A stretch of 64,000 bases of DNA from Tipula vernalis (lineage: Eukaryota > Arthropoda > Insecta > Diptera > Tipulidae), in the NCBI GenBank assembly GCA_958295665.1, contig OY282560.1, forward strand, positions 149,627,745 to 149,691,744. The letters run 5' to 3'. Both the position numbers and the translations under genes were made by a program. The notes under the pieces were generated by a model. That model was not told the DNA's origin. It did not search any database and saw nothing but the letters and a program-made list of their open reading frames with translations. Numbering within the stretch: position 1 is the stretch's first letter; every line of letters begins with the position of its first letter. This document shows, piece after piece, positions 1 to 10,046 of this stretch.

Positions 1-548
1 GTCACAGCAATTACAGGTCCCGAAACCTATTGATAGAGGTATCAACCATCGTAATTGGATCATTTTAGATTTTAGCCGCCCAAAAACTTGTGGGCTATAG
101 CACAGTTGATTTTCAATAAAATTAAATTTTCTAAGAAATGTTTAGAAATAATCGAGCAATCAAAATGAAAATTGTCACAGTAATTACAGGTCCCGAAACC
201 TATTTATAGAGGTATCAACCATCGTAATCGGATCATTTTAGATTTTAGCCGCCCAAAAACTTGTGGGCTATAGCACAGTTGATTTTCAATAAAATTAAAT
301 TTTCTAAGAAATGTTTAGAAATAATCGAGAAATCAAAATGAAAATTGTCACAGCAATTACAGGTCGCGAAACCTATTGATAGAGGTATCAACCATCGTAA
401 TTGGATCATTTTAGATTTTAGCCGCCCAAAAACTTGTGGGCTATAGCACAGTTGATTTTCAATATAATTGAATTTTCTAAGAAATGTTTAGAAATAATCG
501 AGTAATCAAAATGAAAATTGTCACAGCAATTACAGGTCCCGAAACCTA

Positions 549-564
549 TTGATAGAGGTATCAA
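549..564. repeat. Dyad 1 of the monomer, TTGATA-GAGG-TATCAA
   Basis: A perfect inverted repeat with six-base arms and a four-base spacer (offsets 30-45), shown on the reference copy. It is retained in most monomers. It is broken by G to T at offset 32 (TTTATAG form, found in zone A and all typical P monomers) and by the ATTGATTGAGG and ATTGATTAAGG forms of type K monomers. A role as a hairpin or protein site is inference. Confidence 0.85.
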
Positions 565-596
565 CCATCGTAATCGGATCATTTTAGATTTTAGCC

Positions 597-614
597 GCCC
601 AAAAACTTGTGGGC
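597..614. repeat. Dyad 2 of the monomer, GCCCA-8 nt-TGGGC
   Basis: The only GC-rich hairpin in the monomer: five-base arms around an eight-base spacer at offsets 78-95. The frequent A to T change at offset 82 shortens the arms to four bases (GCCC/GGGC) without destroying them. P monomers read TGAGC on the right arm and so mispair in the middle. Confidence 0.8.
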
Positions 615-630
615 TATAGCACAGTTGATT

Positions 631-645
631 TTCAATAAAATTGAA
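631..645. repeat. Dyad 3 of the monomer, TTCAAT-AAA-ATTGAA
   Basis: A perfect inverted repeat with six-base arms and a three-base spacer (offsets 112-126). The ATATAATTG variant changes only the spacer and keeps the arms. The AAAATTAAA form (many zone A copies) and the AAAATTTAA form (most P copies) break the right arm. Confidence 0.85.
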
Positions 646-646
646 T

Positions 647-667
647 TTTCTAAGAAATGTTTAGAAA
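647..667. repeat. Dyad 4 of the monomer, TTTCTAA-7 nt-TTAGAAA
   Basis: Seven-base arms with a seven-base spacer at offsets 128-148. The left arm also forms a tighter 11-base palindrome, TTTCTAAGAAA, so two alternative hairpins are possible. P monomers read TTTGAAA instead of TTAGAAA, which breaks the long form but leaves the short one. The short palindrome contains TTCTAAGAA, which matches the general TTCN3GAA pattern. Confidence 0.85.
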
Positions 668-865
668 TAATCGAGTAATCAAAATGAAAATTGTCACAGT
701 AATTACAGGTCCCGAAACCTATTGATAGAGGTATCAACCATCGTAATAGGATCATTTTAGATTTTAGCCGCCCAAAAACTTATGGGCTATAGCACAGTTG
801 ATTTTCAATAAAATTGAATTTTCTAAGAAATGTTTAGAAATAATCGAGAAATCAAAATGAAAATT

Positions 866-3800
866 GTCACAGTAATTACAGGTCCCGAAACCTATTGATA
901 GAGGTATCAACCATCGTAATCGGATCATTTTAGATTTTAGCCGCCCAAAAACTTGTGGGCTATAGCACAGTTGATTTTCAATAAAATTGAATTTTCTAAG
1001 AAATGTTTAGAAATAATCGAGCAATCAAAATGAAAATTGTCACAGTAATTACAGGTCCCGAAACCTATTTATAGAGGTATCAACCATCGTAATCGGATCA
1101 TTTTAGATTTTAGCCGCCCAAAAACTTGTGGGCTATAGCACAGTTGATTTTCAATAAAATTAAATTTTCTAAGAAATGTTTAGAAATAATCGAGAAATCA
1201 AAATGAAAATTGTCACAGTAATTACAGGTCCCGAAACCTATTTATAGAGGTATCAACCATCGTAATTGGATCATTTTAGATTTTAGCCGCCCAAAAACTT
1301 GTGGGCTATAGCACAGTTGATTTTCAATATAATTGAATTTTCTAAGAAATGTTTAGAAATAATCGAGTAATCAAAATGAAAATTGTCACAGCAATTACAG
1401 GTCCCGAAACCTATTGATAGAGGTATCAACCATCGTAATCGGATCATTTTAGATTTTAGCCGCCCTAAAACTTGTGGGCTATAGCACAGTTGATTTTCAA
1501 TAAAATTGAATTTTCTAAGAAATGTTTAGAAATAATCGAGTAATCAAAATGAAAATTGTCACAGCAATTACAGGTCCCGAAACCTATTGATAGAGGTATC
1601 AACCATCGTAATCGGATCATTTTAGATTTTAGCCGCCCAAAAACTTGTGGGCTATAGCACAGTTGATTTTCAATAAAATTGAATTTTCTAAGAAATGTTT
1701 AGAAATAATCGAGTAATCAAAATAAAAATTGTCACAGCAATTACAGGTCCCGAAACCTATTGATAGAGGTATCAACCATCGTAATCGGATCATTTTAGAT
1801 TTTAGCCGCCCAAAAACTTATGGGCTATAGCACAGTTGATTTTCAATAAAATTGAATTTTCTAAGAAATGTTTAGAAATAATCGAGAAATCAAAATGAAA
1901 ATTGTCACAGTAATTACAGGTCCCGAAACCTATTGATAGAGGTATCAACCATCGTAATCGGATCATTTTAGATTTTAGCCGCCCAAAAACTTGTGGGCTA
2001 TAGCACAGTTGATTTTCAATAAAATTGAATTTTCTAAGAAATGTTTAGAAATAATCGAGCAATCAAAATGAAAATTGTCACAGTAATTACAGGTCCCGAA
2101 ACCTATTTATAGAGGTATCAACCATCGTAATCGGATCATTTTAGATTTTAGCCGCCCAAAAACTTGTGGGCTATAGCACAGTTGATTTTCAATAAAATTA
2201 AATTTTCTAAGAAATGTTTAGAAATAATCGAGAAATCAAAATGAAAATTGTCACAGTAATTACAGGTCCCGAAACCTATTTATAGAGGTATCAACCATCG
2301 TAATTGGATCATTTTAGATTTTAGCCGCCCAAAAACTTGTGGGCTATAGCACAGTTGATTTTCAATATAATTGAATTTTCTAAGAAATGTTTAGAAATAA
2401 TCGAGAAATCAAAATGAAAATTGTCACAGCAATTACAGGTCCCGAAACCTATTGATAGAGGTATCAACCATCGTAATTGGATCATTTTAGATTTTAGCCG
2501 CCCAAAAACTTGTGGGCTATAGCACAGTTGATTTTCAATAAAATTGAATTTTCTAAGAAATGTTTAGAAATAATCGAGCAATCAAAATGAAAATTGTCAC
2601 AGTAATTACAGGTCCCGAAACCTATTTATAGAGGTATCAACCATCGTAATCGGATCATTTTAGATTTTAGCCGCCCAAAAACTTGTGGGCTATAGCACAG
2701 TTGATTTTCAATAAAATTAAATTTTCTAAGAAATGTTTAGAAATAATCGAGAAATCAAAATGAAAATTGTCACAGCAATTACAGGTCGCGAAACCTATTG
2801 ATAGAGGTATCAACCATCGTAATTGGATCATTTTAGATTTTAGCCGCCCAAAAACTTGTGGGCTATAGCACAGTTGATTTTCAATATAATTGAATTTTCT
2901 AAGAAATGTTTAGAAATAATCGAGTAATCAAAATGAAAATTGTCACAGCAATTACAGGTCCCGAAACCTATTGATAGAGGTATCAACCATCGTAATCGGA
3001 TCATTTTAGATTTTAGCCGCCCAAAAACTTGTGGGCTATAGCACAGTTGATTTTCAATAAAATTGAATTTTCTAAGAAATGTTTAGAAATAATCGAGTAA
3101 TCAAAATGAAAATTGTCACAGTAATTACAGGTCCCGAAACCTATTGATAGAGGTATCAACCATCGTAATAGGATCATTTTAGATTTTAGCCGCCCAAAAA
3201 CTTATGGGCTATAGCACAGTTGATTTTCAATAAAATTGAATTTTCTAAGAAATGTTTAGAAATAATCGAGAAATCAAAATGAAAATTGTCACAGTAATTA
3301 CAGGTCGCGAAACCTATTGATAGAGGTATCAACCATCGTAATCGGATCATTTTAGATTTTAGCCGCCCAAAAACTTGTGGGCTATAGCACAGTTGATTTT
3401 CAATAAAATTGAATTTTCTAAGAAATGTTTAGAAATAATCGAGCAATCAAAATGAAAATTGTCACAGTAATTACAGGTCCCGAAACCTATTTATAGAGGT
3501 ATCAACCATCGTAATCGGATCATTTTAGATTTTAGCCGCCCAAAAACTTGTGGGCTATAGCACAGTTGATTTTCAATAAAATTAAATTTTCTAAGAAATG
3601 TTTAGAAATAATCGAGAAATCAAAATGAAAATTGTCACAGTAATTACAGGTCCCGAAACCTATTTATAGAGGTATCAACCATCGTAATTGGATCATTTTA
3701 GATTTTAGCCGCCCAAAAACTTGTGGGCTATAGCACAGTTGATTTTCAATATAATTGAATTTTCTAAGAAATGTTTAGAAATAATCTAGTAATCAAAATG

Positions 3801-3979
3801 AAAATTGTCACAGCAATTACAGGTCCCGAAACCTATTGATAGAGGTATCAACCATCGTAATCGGATCATTTTAGATTTTAGCCGCCCTAAAACTTGTGGG
3901 CTATAGCACAGTTGATTTTCAATAAAATTGAATTTTCTAAGAAATGTTTAGAAATAATCGAGTAATCAAAATGAAAATT
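866..3979 (+). repeat. Left copy of an 18-monomer zone A duplication
   Basis: Monomers 6-23 show the same order of diagnostic variants as monomers 41-58 (6921-10046), 6055 bp downstream. The shared string includes the rare GGTCGCG unit at 2769 (partner 8824) and the T/A-at-56 plus CTTATGGG unit at 3115 (partner 9170). Monomers just outside (5 and 24) do not match their counterparts, which sets the edges. Differences are scattered single bases, for example AATAAAAATT at 1721-1730 and GGTCGCG at 3288, and the partner's 12-bp insertion. Confidence 0.75.
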
Positions 3980-5017
3980 GTCACAGCAATTACAGGTCCC
4001 GAAACCTATTGATAGAGGTATCAACCATCGTAATCGGATCATTTTAGATTTTAGCCGCCCAAAAACTTGTGGGCTATAGCACAGTTGATTTTCAATAAAA
4101 TTGAATTTTCTAAGAAATGTTTAGAAATAATCGAGTAATCAAAATGAAAATTGTCACAGCAATTACAGGTCCCGAAACCTATTGATAGAGGTATCAACCA
4201 TCGTAATCGGATCATTTTAGATTTTAGCCGCCCTAAAACTTGTGGGCTATAGCACAGTTGATTTTCAATAAAATTGAATTTTCTAAGAAATGTTTAGAAA
4301 TAATCGAGCAATCAAAATGAAAATTGTCACAGTAATTACAGGTCCCGAAATCTATTGATAGAGGTATCAACCATCGTAATCGGATCATTTTAGATTTTAG
4401 CCGCCCTAAAACTTGTGGGCTATAGCACAGTTGATTTTCAATAAAATTGAATTTTCTAAGAAATGTTTAGAAATAATCGAGTAATCAAAATGAAAATTGT
4501 CACAGCAATTACAGGTCCCGAAACCTATTGATAGAGGTATCAACCATCGTAATCGGATCATTTTAGATTTTAGCCGCCCAAAAACTTGTGGGCTATAGCA
4601 CAGTTGATTTTTCATAAAATTGAATTTTCTAAGAAATGTTTAGAAATAATCGAGTAATCAAAATGAAAATTGTCACAGCAATTACAGGTCCCGAAACCTA
4701 TTGATAGAGGTATCAACCATCGTAATCGGATCATTTTAGATTTTAGCCGCCCTAAAACTTGTGGGCTATAGCACAGTTGATTTTCAATAAAATTGAATTT
4801 TCTAAGAAATGTTTAGAAATAATCGAGCAATCAAAATGAAAATTGTCACAGTAATTACAGGTCCCGAAATCTATTGATAGAGGTATCAACCATCGTAATC
4901 GGATCATTTTAGATTTTAGCCGCCCTAAAACTTGTGGGCTATAGCACAGTTGATTTTCAATAAAATTGAATTTTCTAAGAAATGTTTAGAAATAATCGAG
5001 CAATCAAAATGAAAATT
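3980..5017 (+). repeat. Tandem duplication of a three-monomer block (519 bp twice)
   Basis: Monomers 24-26 (3980-4498) and 27-29 (4499-5017) repeat the order reference-type, CGCCCTAAAA with GAGCAATC, and the rare GAAATCTATT unit. The second copy has a private TTTTTCAT in place of TTTTCAAT near 4608-4615, a balanced one-base gain and loss. The same GAAATCTATT pair also ends the blocks at 5883-6228 and 10047-10392. Confidence 0.75.
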
Positions 5018-5190
5018 GTCACAGCAATTACAGGTCCCGAAACCTATTGATAGAGGTATCAACCATCGTAATTGGATCATTTTAGATTTTAGCCGCCCAA
5101 AAACTTGTGGGCTATAGCACAGTTGATTTTCAATAAAATTGAATTTTCTAAGAAATGTTTAGAAATAATCGAGCAATCAAAATGAAAATT

Positions 5191-6228
5191 GTCACAGTAA
5201 TTACAGGTCCCGAAACCTATTTATAGAGGTATCAACCATCGTAATCGGATCATTTTAGATTTTAGCCGCCCAAAAACTTGTGGGCTATAGCACAGTTGAT
5301 TTTCAATAAAATTAAATTTTCTAAGAAATGTTTAGAAATAATCGAGAAATCAAAATGAAAATTGTCACAGTAATTACAGGTCCCGAAACCTATTTATAGA
5401 GGTATCAACCATCGTAATTGGATCATTTTAGATTTTAGCCGCCCAAAAACTTGTGGGCTATAGCACAGTTGATTTTCAATATAATTGAATTTTCTAAGAA
5501 ATGTTTAGAAATAATCTAGTAATCAAAATGAAAATTGTCACAGCAATTACAGGTCCCGAAACCTATTGATAGAGGTATCAACCATCGTAATCGGATCATT
5601 TTAGATTTTAGCCGCCCTAAAACTTGTGGGCTATAGCACAGTTGATTTTCAATAAAATTGAATTTTCTAAGAAATGTTTAGAAATAATCGAGTAATCAAA
5701 ATGAAAATTGTCACAGCAATTACAGGTCCCGAAACCTATTGATAGAGGTATCAACCATCGTAATCGGATCATTTTAGATTTTAGCCGCCCAAAAACTTGT
5801 GGGCTATAGCACAGTTGATTTTCAATAAAATTGAATTTTCTAAGAAATGTTTAGAAATAATCGAGTAATCAAAATGAAAATTGTCACAGCAATTACAGGT
5901 CCCGAAACCTATTGATAGAGGTATCAACCATCGTAATCGGATCATTTTAGATTTTAGCCGCCCTAAAACTTGTGGGCTATAGCACAGTTGATTTTCAATA
6001 AAATTGAATTTTCTAAGAAATGTTTAGAAATAATCGAGCAATCAAAATGAAAATTGTCACAGTAATTACAGGTCCCGAAATCTATTGATAGAGGTATCAA
6101 CCATCGTAATCGGATCATTTTAGATTTTAGCCGCCCTAAAACTTGTGGGCTATAGCACAGTTGATTTTCAATAAAATTGAATTTTCTAAGAAATGTTTAG
6201 AAATAATCGAGCAATCAAAATGAAAATT
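5191..6228 (+). repeat. Second copy of a six-monomer block (partner 3461-4498)
   Basis: Monomers 31-36 match monomers 21-26 in variant order with a spacing of 1730 bp (10 monomers). Both carry the rare AATCTAG at the end of the second unit (copies starting 3634 and 5364) and end with the GAAATCTATT unit. The AATCTAG change removes the TCGA tetramer present in nearly every other monomer. Confidence 0.75.
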
Positions 6229-6920
6229 GTCACAGCAATTACAGGTCCCGAAACCTATTGATAGAGGTATCAACCATCGTAATTGGATCATTTTAGATTT
6301 TAGCCGCCCAAAAACTTGTGGGCTATAGCACAGTTGATTTTCAATATAATTGAATTTTCTAAGAAATGTTTAGAAATAATCGAGTAATCAAAATGAAAAT
6401 TGTCACAGCAATTACAGGTCCCGAAACCTATTGATAGAGGTATCAACCATCGTAATCGGATCATTTTAGATTTTAGCCGCCCAAAAACTTGTGGGCTATA
6501 GCACAGTTGATTTTCAATAAAATTGAATTTTCTAAGAAATGTTTAGAAATAATCGAGTAATCAAAATGAAAATTGTCACAGCAATTACAGGTCCCGAAAC
6601 CTATTGATAGAGGTATCAACCATCGTAATAGGATCATTTTAGATTTTAGCCGCCCAAAAACTTGTGGGCTATAGCACAGTTGATTTTCAATAAAATTGAA
6701 TTTTCTAAGAAATGTTTAGAAATAATCGAGTAATCAAAATGAAAATTGTCACAGCAATTACAGGTCCCGAAACCTATTTATAGAGGTATCAACCATCGTA
6801 ATCGGATCATTTTAGATTTTAGCCGCCCAAAAACTTGTGGGCTATAGCACAGTTGATTTTCAATAAAATTAAATTTTCTAAGAAATGTTTAGAAATAATC
6901 GAGAAATCAAAATGAAAATT

Positions 6921-9900
6921 GTCACAGTAATTACAGGTCCCGAAACCTATTGATAGAGGTATCAACCATCGTAATCGGATCATTTTAGATTTTAGCCGCC
7001 CAAAAACTTGTGGGCTATAGCACAGTTGATTTTCAATAAAATTGAATTTTCTAAGAAATGTTTAGAAATAATCGAGCAATCAAAATGAAAACTGTCACAG
7101 TAATTACAGGTCCCGAAACCTATTTATAGAGGTATCAACCATCGTAATCGGATCATTTTAGATTTTAGCCGCCCAAAAACTTGTGGGCTATAGCACAGTT
7201 GATTTTCAATAAAATTAAATTTTCTAAGAAATGTTTAGAAATAATCGAGAAATCAAAATGAAAATTGTCACAGTAATTACAGGTCCCGAAACCTATTTAT
7301 AGAGGTATCAACCATCGTAATTGGATCATTTTAGATTTTAGCCGCCCAAAAACTTGTGGGCTATAGCACAGTTGATTTTCAATATAATTGAATTTTCTAA
7401 GAAATGTTTAGAAATAATCGAGTAATCAAAATGAAAATTGTCACAGCAATTACAGGTCCCGAAACCTATTGATAGAGGTATCAACCATCGTAATCGGATC
7501 ATTTTAGATTTTAGCCGCCCTAAAACTTGTGGGCTATAGCACAGTTGATTTTCAATAAAATTGAATTTTCTAAGAAATGTTTAGAAATAATCGAGTAATC
7601 AAAATGAAAATTGTCACAGCAATTACAGGTCCCGAAACCTATTGATAGAGGTATCAACCATCGTAATCGGATCATTTTAGATTTTAGCCGCCCAAAAACT
7701 TGTGGGCTATAGCACAGTTGATTTTCAATAAAATTGAATTTTCTAAGAAATGTTTAGAAATAATCGAGTAATCAAAATGAAAATTGTCACAGCAATTACA
7801 GGCCCCGAAACCTATTGATAGAGGTATCAACCATCGTAATCGGATCATTTTAGATTTTAGCCGCCCAAAAACTTATGGGCTATAGCACAGTTGATTTTCA
7901 ATAAAATTGAATTTTCTAAGAAATGTTTAGAAATAATCGAGTAATCAAAATGAAAATTGTCACAGTAATTACAGGTCCCGAAACCTATTGATAGAGGTAT
8001 CAACCATCGTAATCGGATCATTTTAGATTTTAGCCGCCCAAAAACTTGTGGGCTATAGCACAGTTGATTTTCAATAAAATTGAATTTTCTAAGAAATGTT
8101 TAGAAATAATCGAGCAATCAAAATGAAAATTTTTACAGTAATTACAGGTCCCGAAACCTATTTATAGAGGTATCAACCATCGTAATCGGATCATTTTAGA
8201 TTTTAGCCGCCCAAAAACTTGTGGGCTATAGCACAGTTGATTTTCAATAAAATTAAATTTTCTAAGAAATGTTTAGAAATAATCGAGAAATCAAAATGAA
8301 AATTGTCACAGTAATTACAGGTCCCGAAACCTATTTATAGAGGTATCAACCATCGTAATTGGATCATTTTAGATTTTAGCCGCCCAAAAACTTGTGGGCT
8401 ATAGCACAGTTGATTTTCAATATAATTGAATTTTCTAAGAAATGTTTAGAAATAATCGAGAAATCAAAATGAAAATTGTCACAGCAATTACAGGTCCCGA
8501 AACCTATTGATAGAGGTATCAACCATCGTAATTGGATCATTTTAGATTTTAGCCGCCCAAAAACTTGTGGGCTATAGCACAGTTGATTTTCAATAAAATT
8601 GAATTTTCTAAGAAATGTTTAGAAATAATCGAGCAATCAAAATGAAAATTGTCACAGTAATTACAGGTCCCGAAACCTATTTATAGAGGTATCAACCATC
8701 GTAATCGGATCATTTTAGATTTTAGCCGCCCAAAAACTTGTGGGCTATAGCACAGTTGATTTTCAATAAAATTAAATTTTCTAAGAAATGTTTAGAAATA
8801 ATCGAGAAATCAAAATGAAAATTGTCACAGCAATTACAGGTCGCGAAACCTATTGATAGAGGTATCAACCATCGTAATTGGATCATTTTAGATTTTAGCC
8901 GCCCAAAAACTTGTGGGCTATAGCACAGTTGATTTTCAATATAATTGAATTTTCTAAGAAATGTTTAGAAATAATCGAGTAATCAAAATGAAAATTGTCA
9001 CAGCAATTACAGGTCCCGAAACCTATTGATAGAGGTATCAACCATCGTAATCGGATCATTTTAGATTTTAGCCGCCCAAAAACTTGTGGGCTATAGCACA
9101 GTTGATTTTCAATAAAATTGAATTTTCTAAGAAATGTTTAGAAATAATCGAGTAATCAAAATGAAAATTGTCACAGTAATTACAGGTCCCGAAACCTATT
9201 GATAGAGGTATCAACCATCGTAATAGGATCATTTTAGATTTTAGCCGCCCAAAAACTTATGGGCTATAGCACAGTTGATTTTCAATAAAATTGAATTTTC
9301 TAAGAAATGTTTAGAAATAATCGAGAAATCAAAATGAAAATTGTCACAGTAATTACAGGTCCCGAAACCTATTGATAGAGGTATCAACCATCGTAATCGG
9401 ATCATTTTAGATTTTAGCCGCCCAAAAATTTGTGGGCTATAGCACAGTTGATTTTCAATAAAATTGAATTTTCTAAGAAATGTTTAGAAATAATCGAGCA
9501 ATCAAAATGAAAATTGTCACAGTAATTACAGGTCCCGAAACCTATTGATAGAGGTATCAACCATCGTAATCGGATCATTTTAGATTTTAGCCGCCCAAAA
9601 ACTTGTGGGCTATAGCACAGTTGATTTTCAATAAAATTAAATTTTCTAAGAAATGTTTAGAAATAATCGAGAAATCAAAATGAAAATTGTCACAGTAATT
9701 ACAGGTCCCGAAACCTATTTATAGAGGTATCAACCATCGTAATTGGATCATTTTAGATTTTAGCCGCCCAAAAACTTGTGGGCTATAGCACAGTTGATTT
9801 TCAATATAATTGAATTTTCTAAGAAATGTTTAGAAATAATCGAGTAATCAAAATGAAAATTGTCACAGCAATTACAGGTCCCGAAACCTATTGATAGAGG

Positions 9901-10046
9901 TATCAACCTTGGTATCAACCATCGTAATCGGATCATTTTAGATTTTAGCCGCCCTAAAACTTGTGGGCTATAGCACAGTTGATTTTCAATAAAATTGAAT
10001 TTTCTAAGAAATGTTTAGAAATAATCGAGTAATCAAAATGAAAATT
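6921..10046 (+). repeat. Right copy of the 18-monomer zone A duplication
   Basis: Monomers 41-58, partner of 866-3979. Private changes here include AACTGTC at 7091, GGCCCCG at 7801, TTTTACAG at 8131 in place of TGTCACAG, AAAAATTTG near 9425 and the 12-bp insertion at 9899-9910. The right neighbour resumes with the block seen after 5883, so the duplicated segment was itself joined to another part of the zone. Confidence 0.75.
9862..10046 (+). repeat. 185-bp monomer with a 12-bp internal duplication
   Basis: At 9899-9920 the monomer reads GGTATCAACC-TT-GGTATCAACC. The ten bases that form the right half of dyad 1 and its flank are duplicated with TT between them. The partner copy at 3807 lacks the insertion, so it arose after the 3.1-kb duplication. 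It is the only insertion longer than four bases in the window. Confidence 0.93.

Larger units (their letters stand above)
520..692 (+). repeat. Reference monomer (type 'cA', commonest ground state)
   Basis: This copy serves as the coordinate reference: offset 1 is the G of GTCACAG at 520. Landmarks are GGTCCCGAAACC at offsets 16-27, the TTGATA/TATCAA inverted repeat at 30-45, the CpG-bearing ATCGTAATCGGATC at 49-62, two TTTTAG steps at 63-75, GCCGCCC at 76-81 with TGGGC at 91-95, GCACAGTTG at 100-108, an AT-rich half with two more inverted repeats (112-126 and 128-148), and ATCGAG at 151-156. It has 58 G or C bases in 173. It carries C at offset 8, G at 32, C at 56, A at 82, G at 90 and T at 157. 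Other monomer classes differ from it at these sites, usually by a handful of bases. Confidence 0.95.

Noticed and set aside
535..546. Pol III B box or tRNA-derived SINE (minus strand GGTTTCGGGACC)
   Set aside because: It has an extra base relative to the GGTTCGANTCC pattern, there is no convincing A box at a suitable distance, and the unit has no SINE-like tail or target-site duplications.
647..667. Heat-shock element
   Set aside because: The TTC and GAA motifs are separated by three bases (TTCTAAGAA), not the two required by alternating nGAAn units.
520..692. Hammerhead ribozyme, as found in some animal satellites
   Set aside because: CCGAAACC could supply a GAAA core and CTATTGATAG a stem, but no CTGATGA core box occurs on either strand of the monomer.
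4608..4615. Indel at TTTTTCAT
   Set aside because: One T gained and one A lost leave the monomer at exactly 173 bp, so it was not counted among the length changes.
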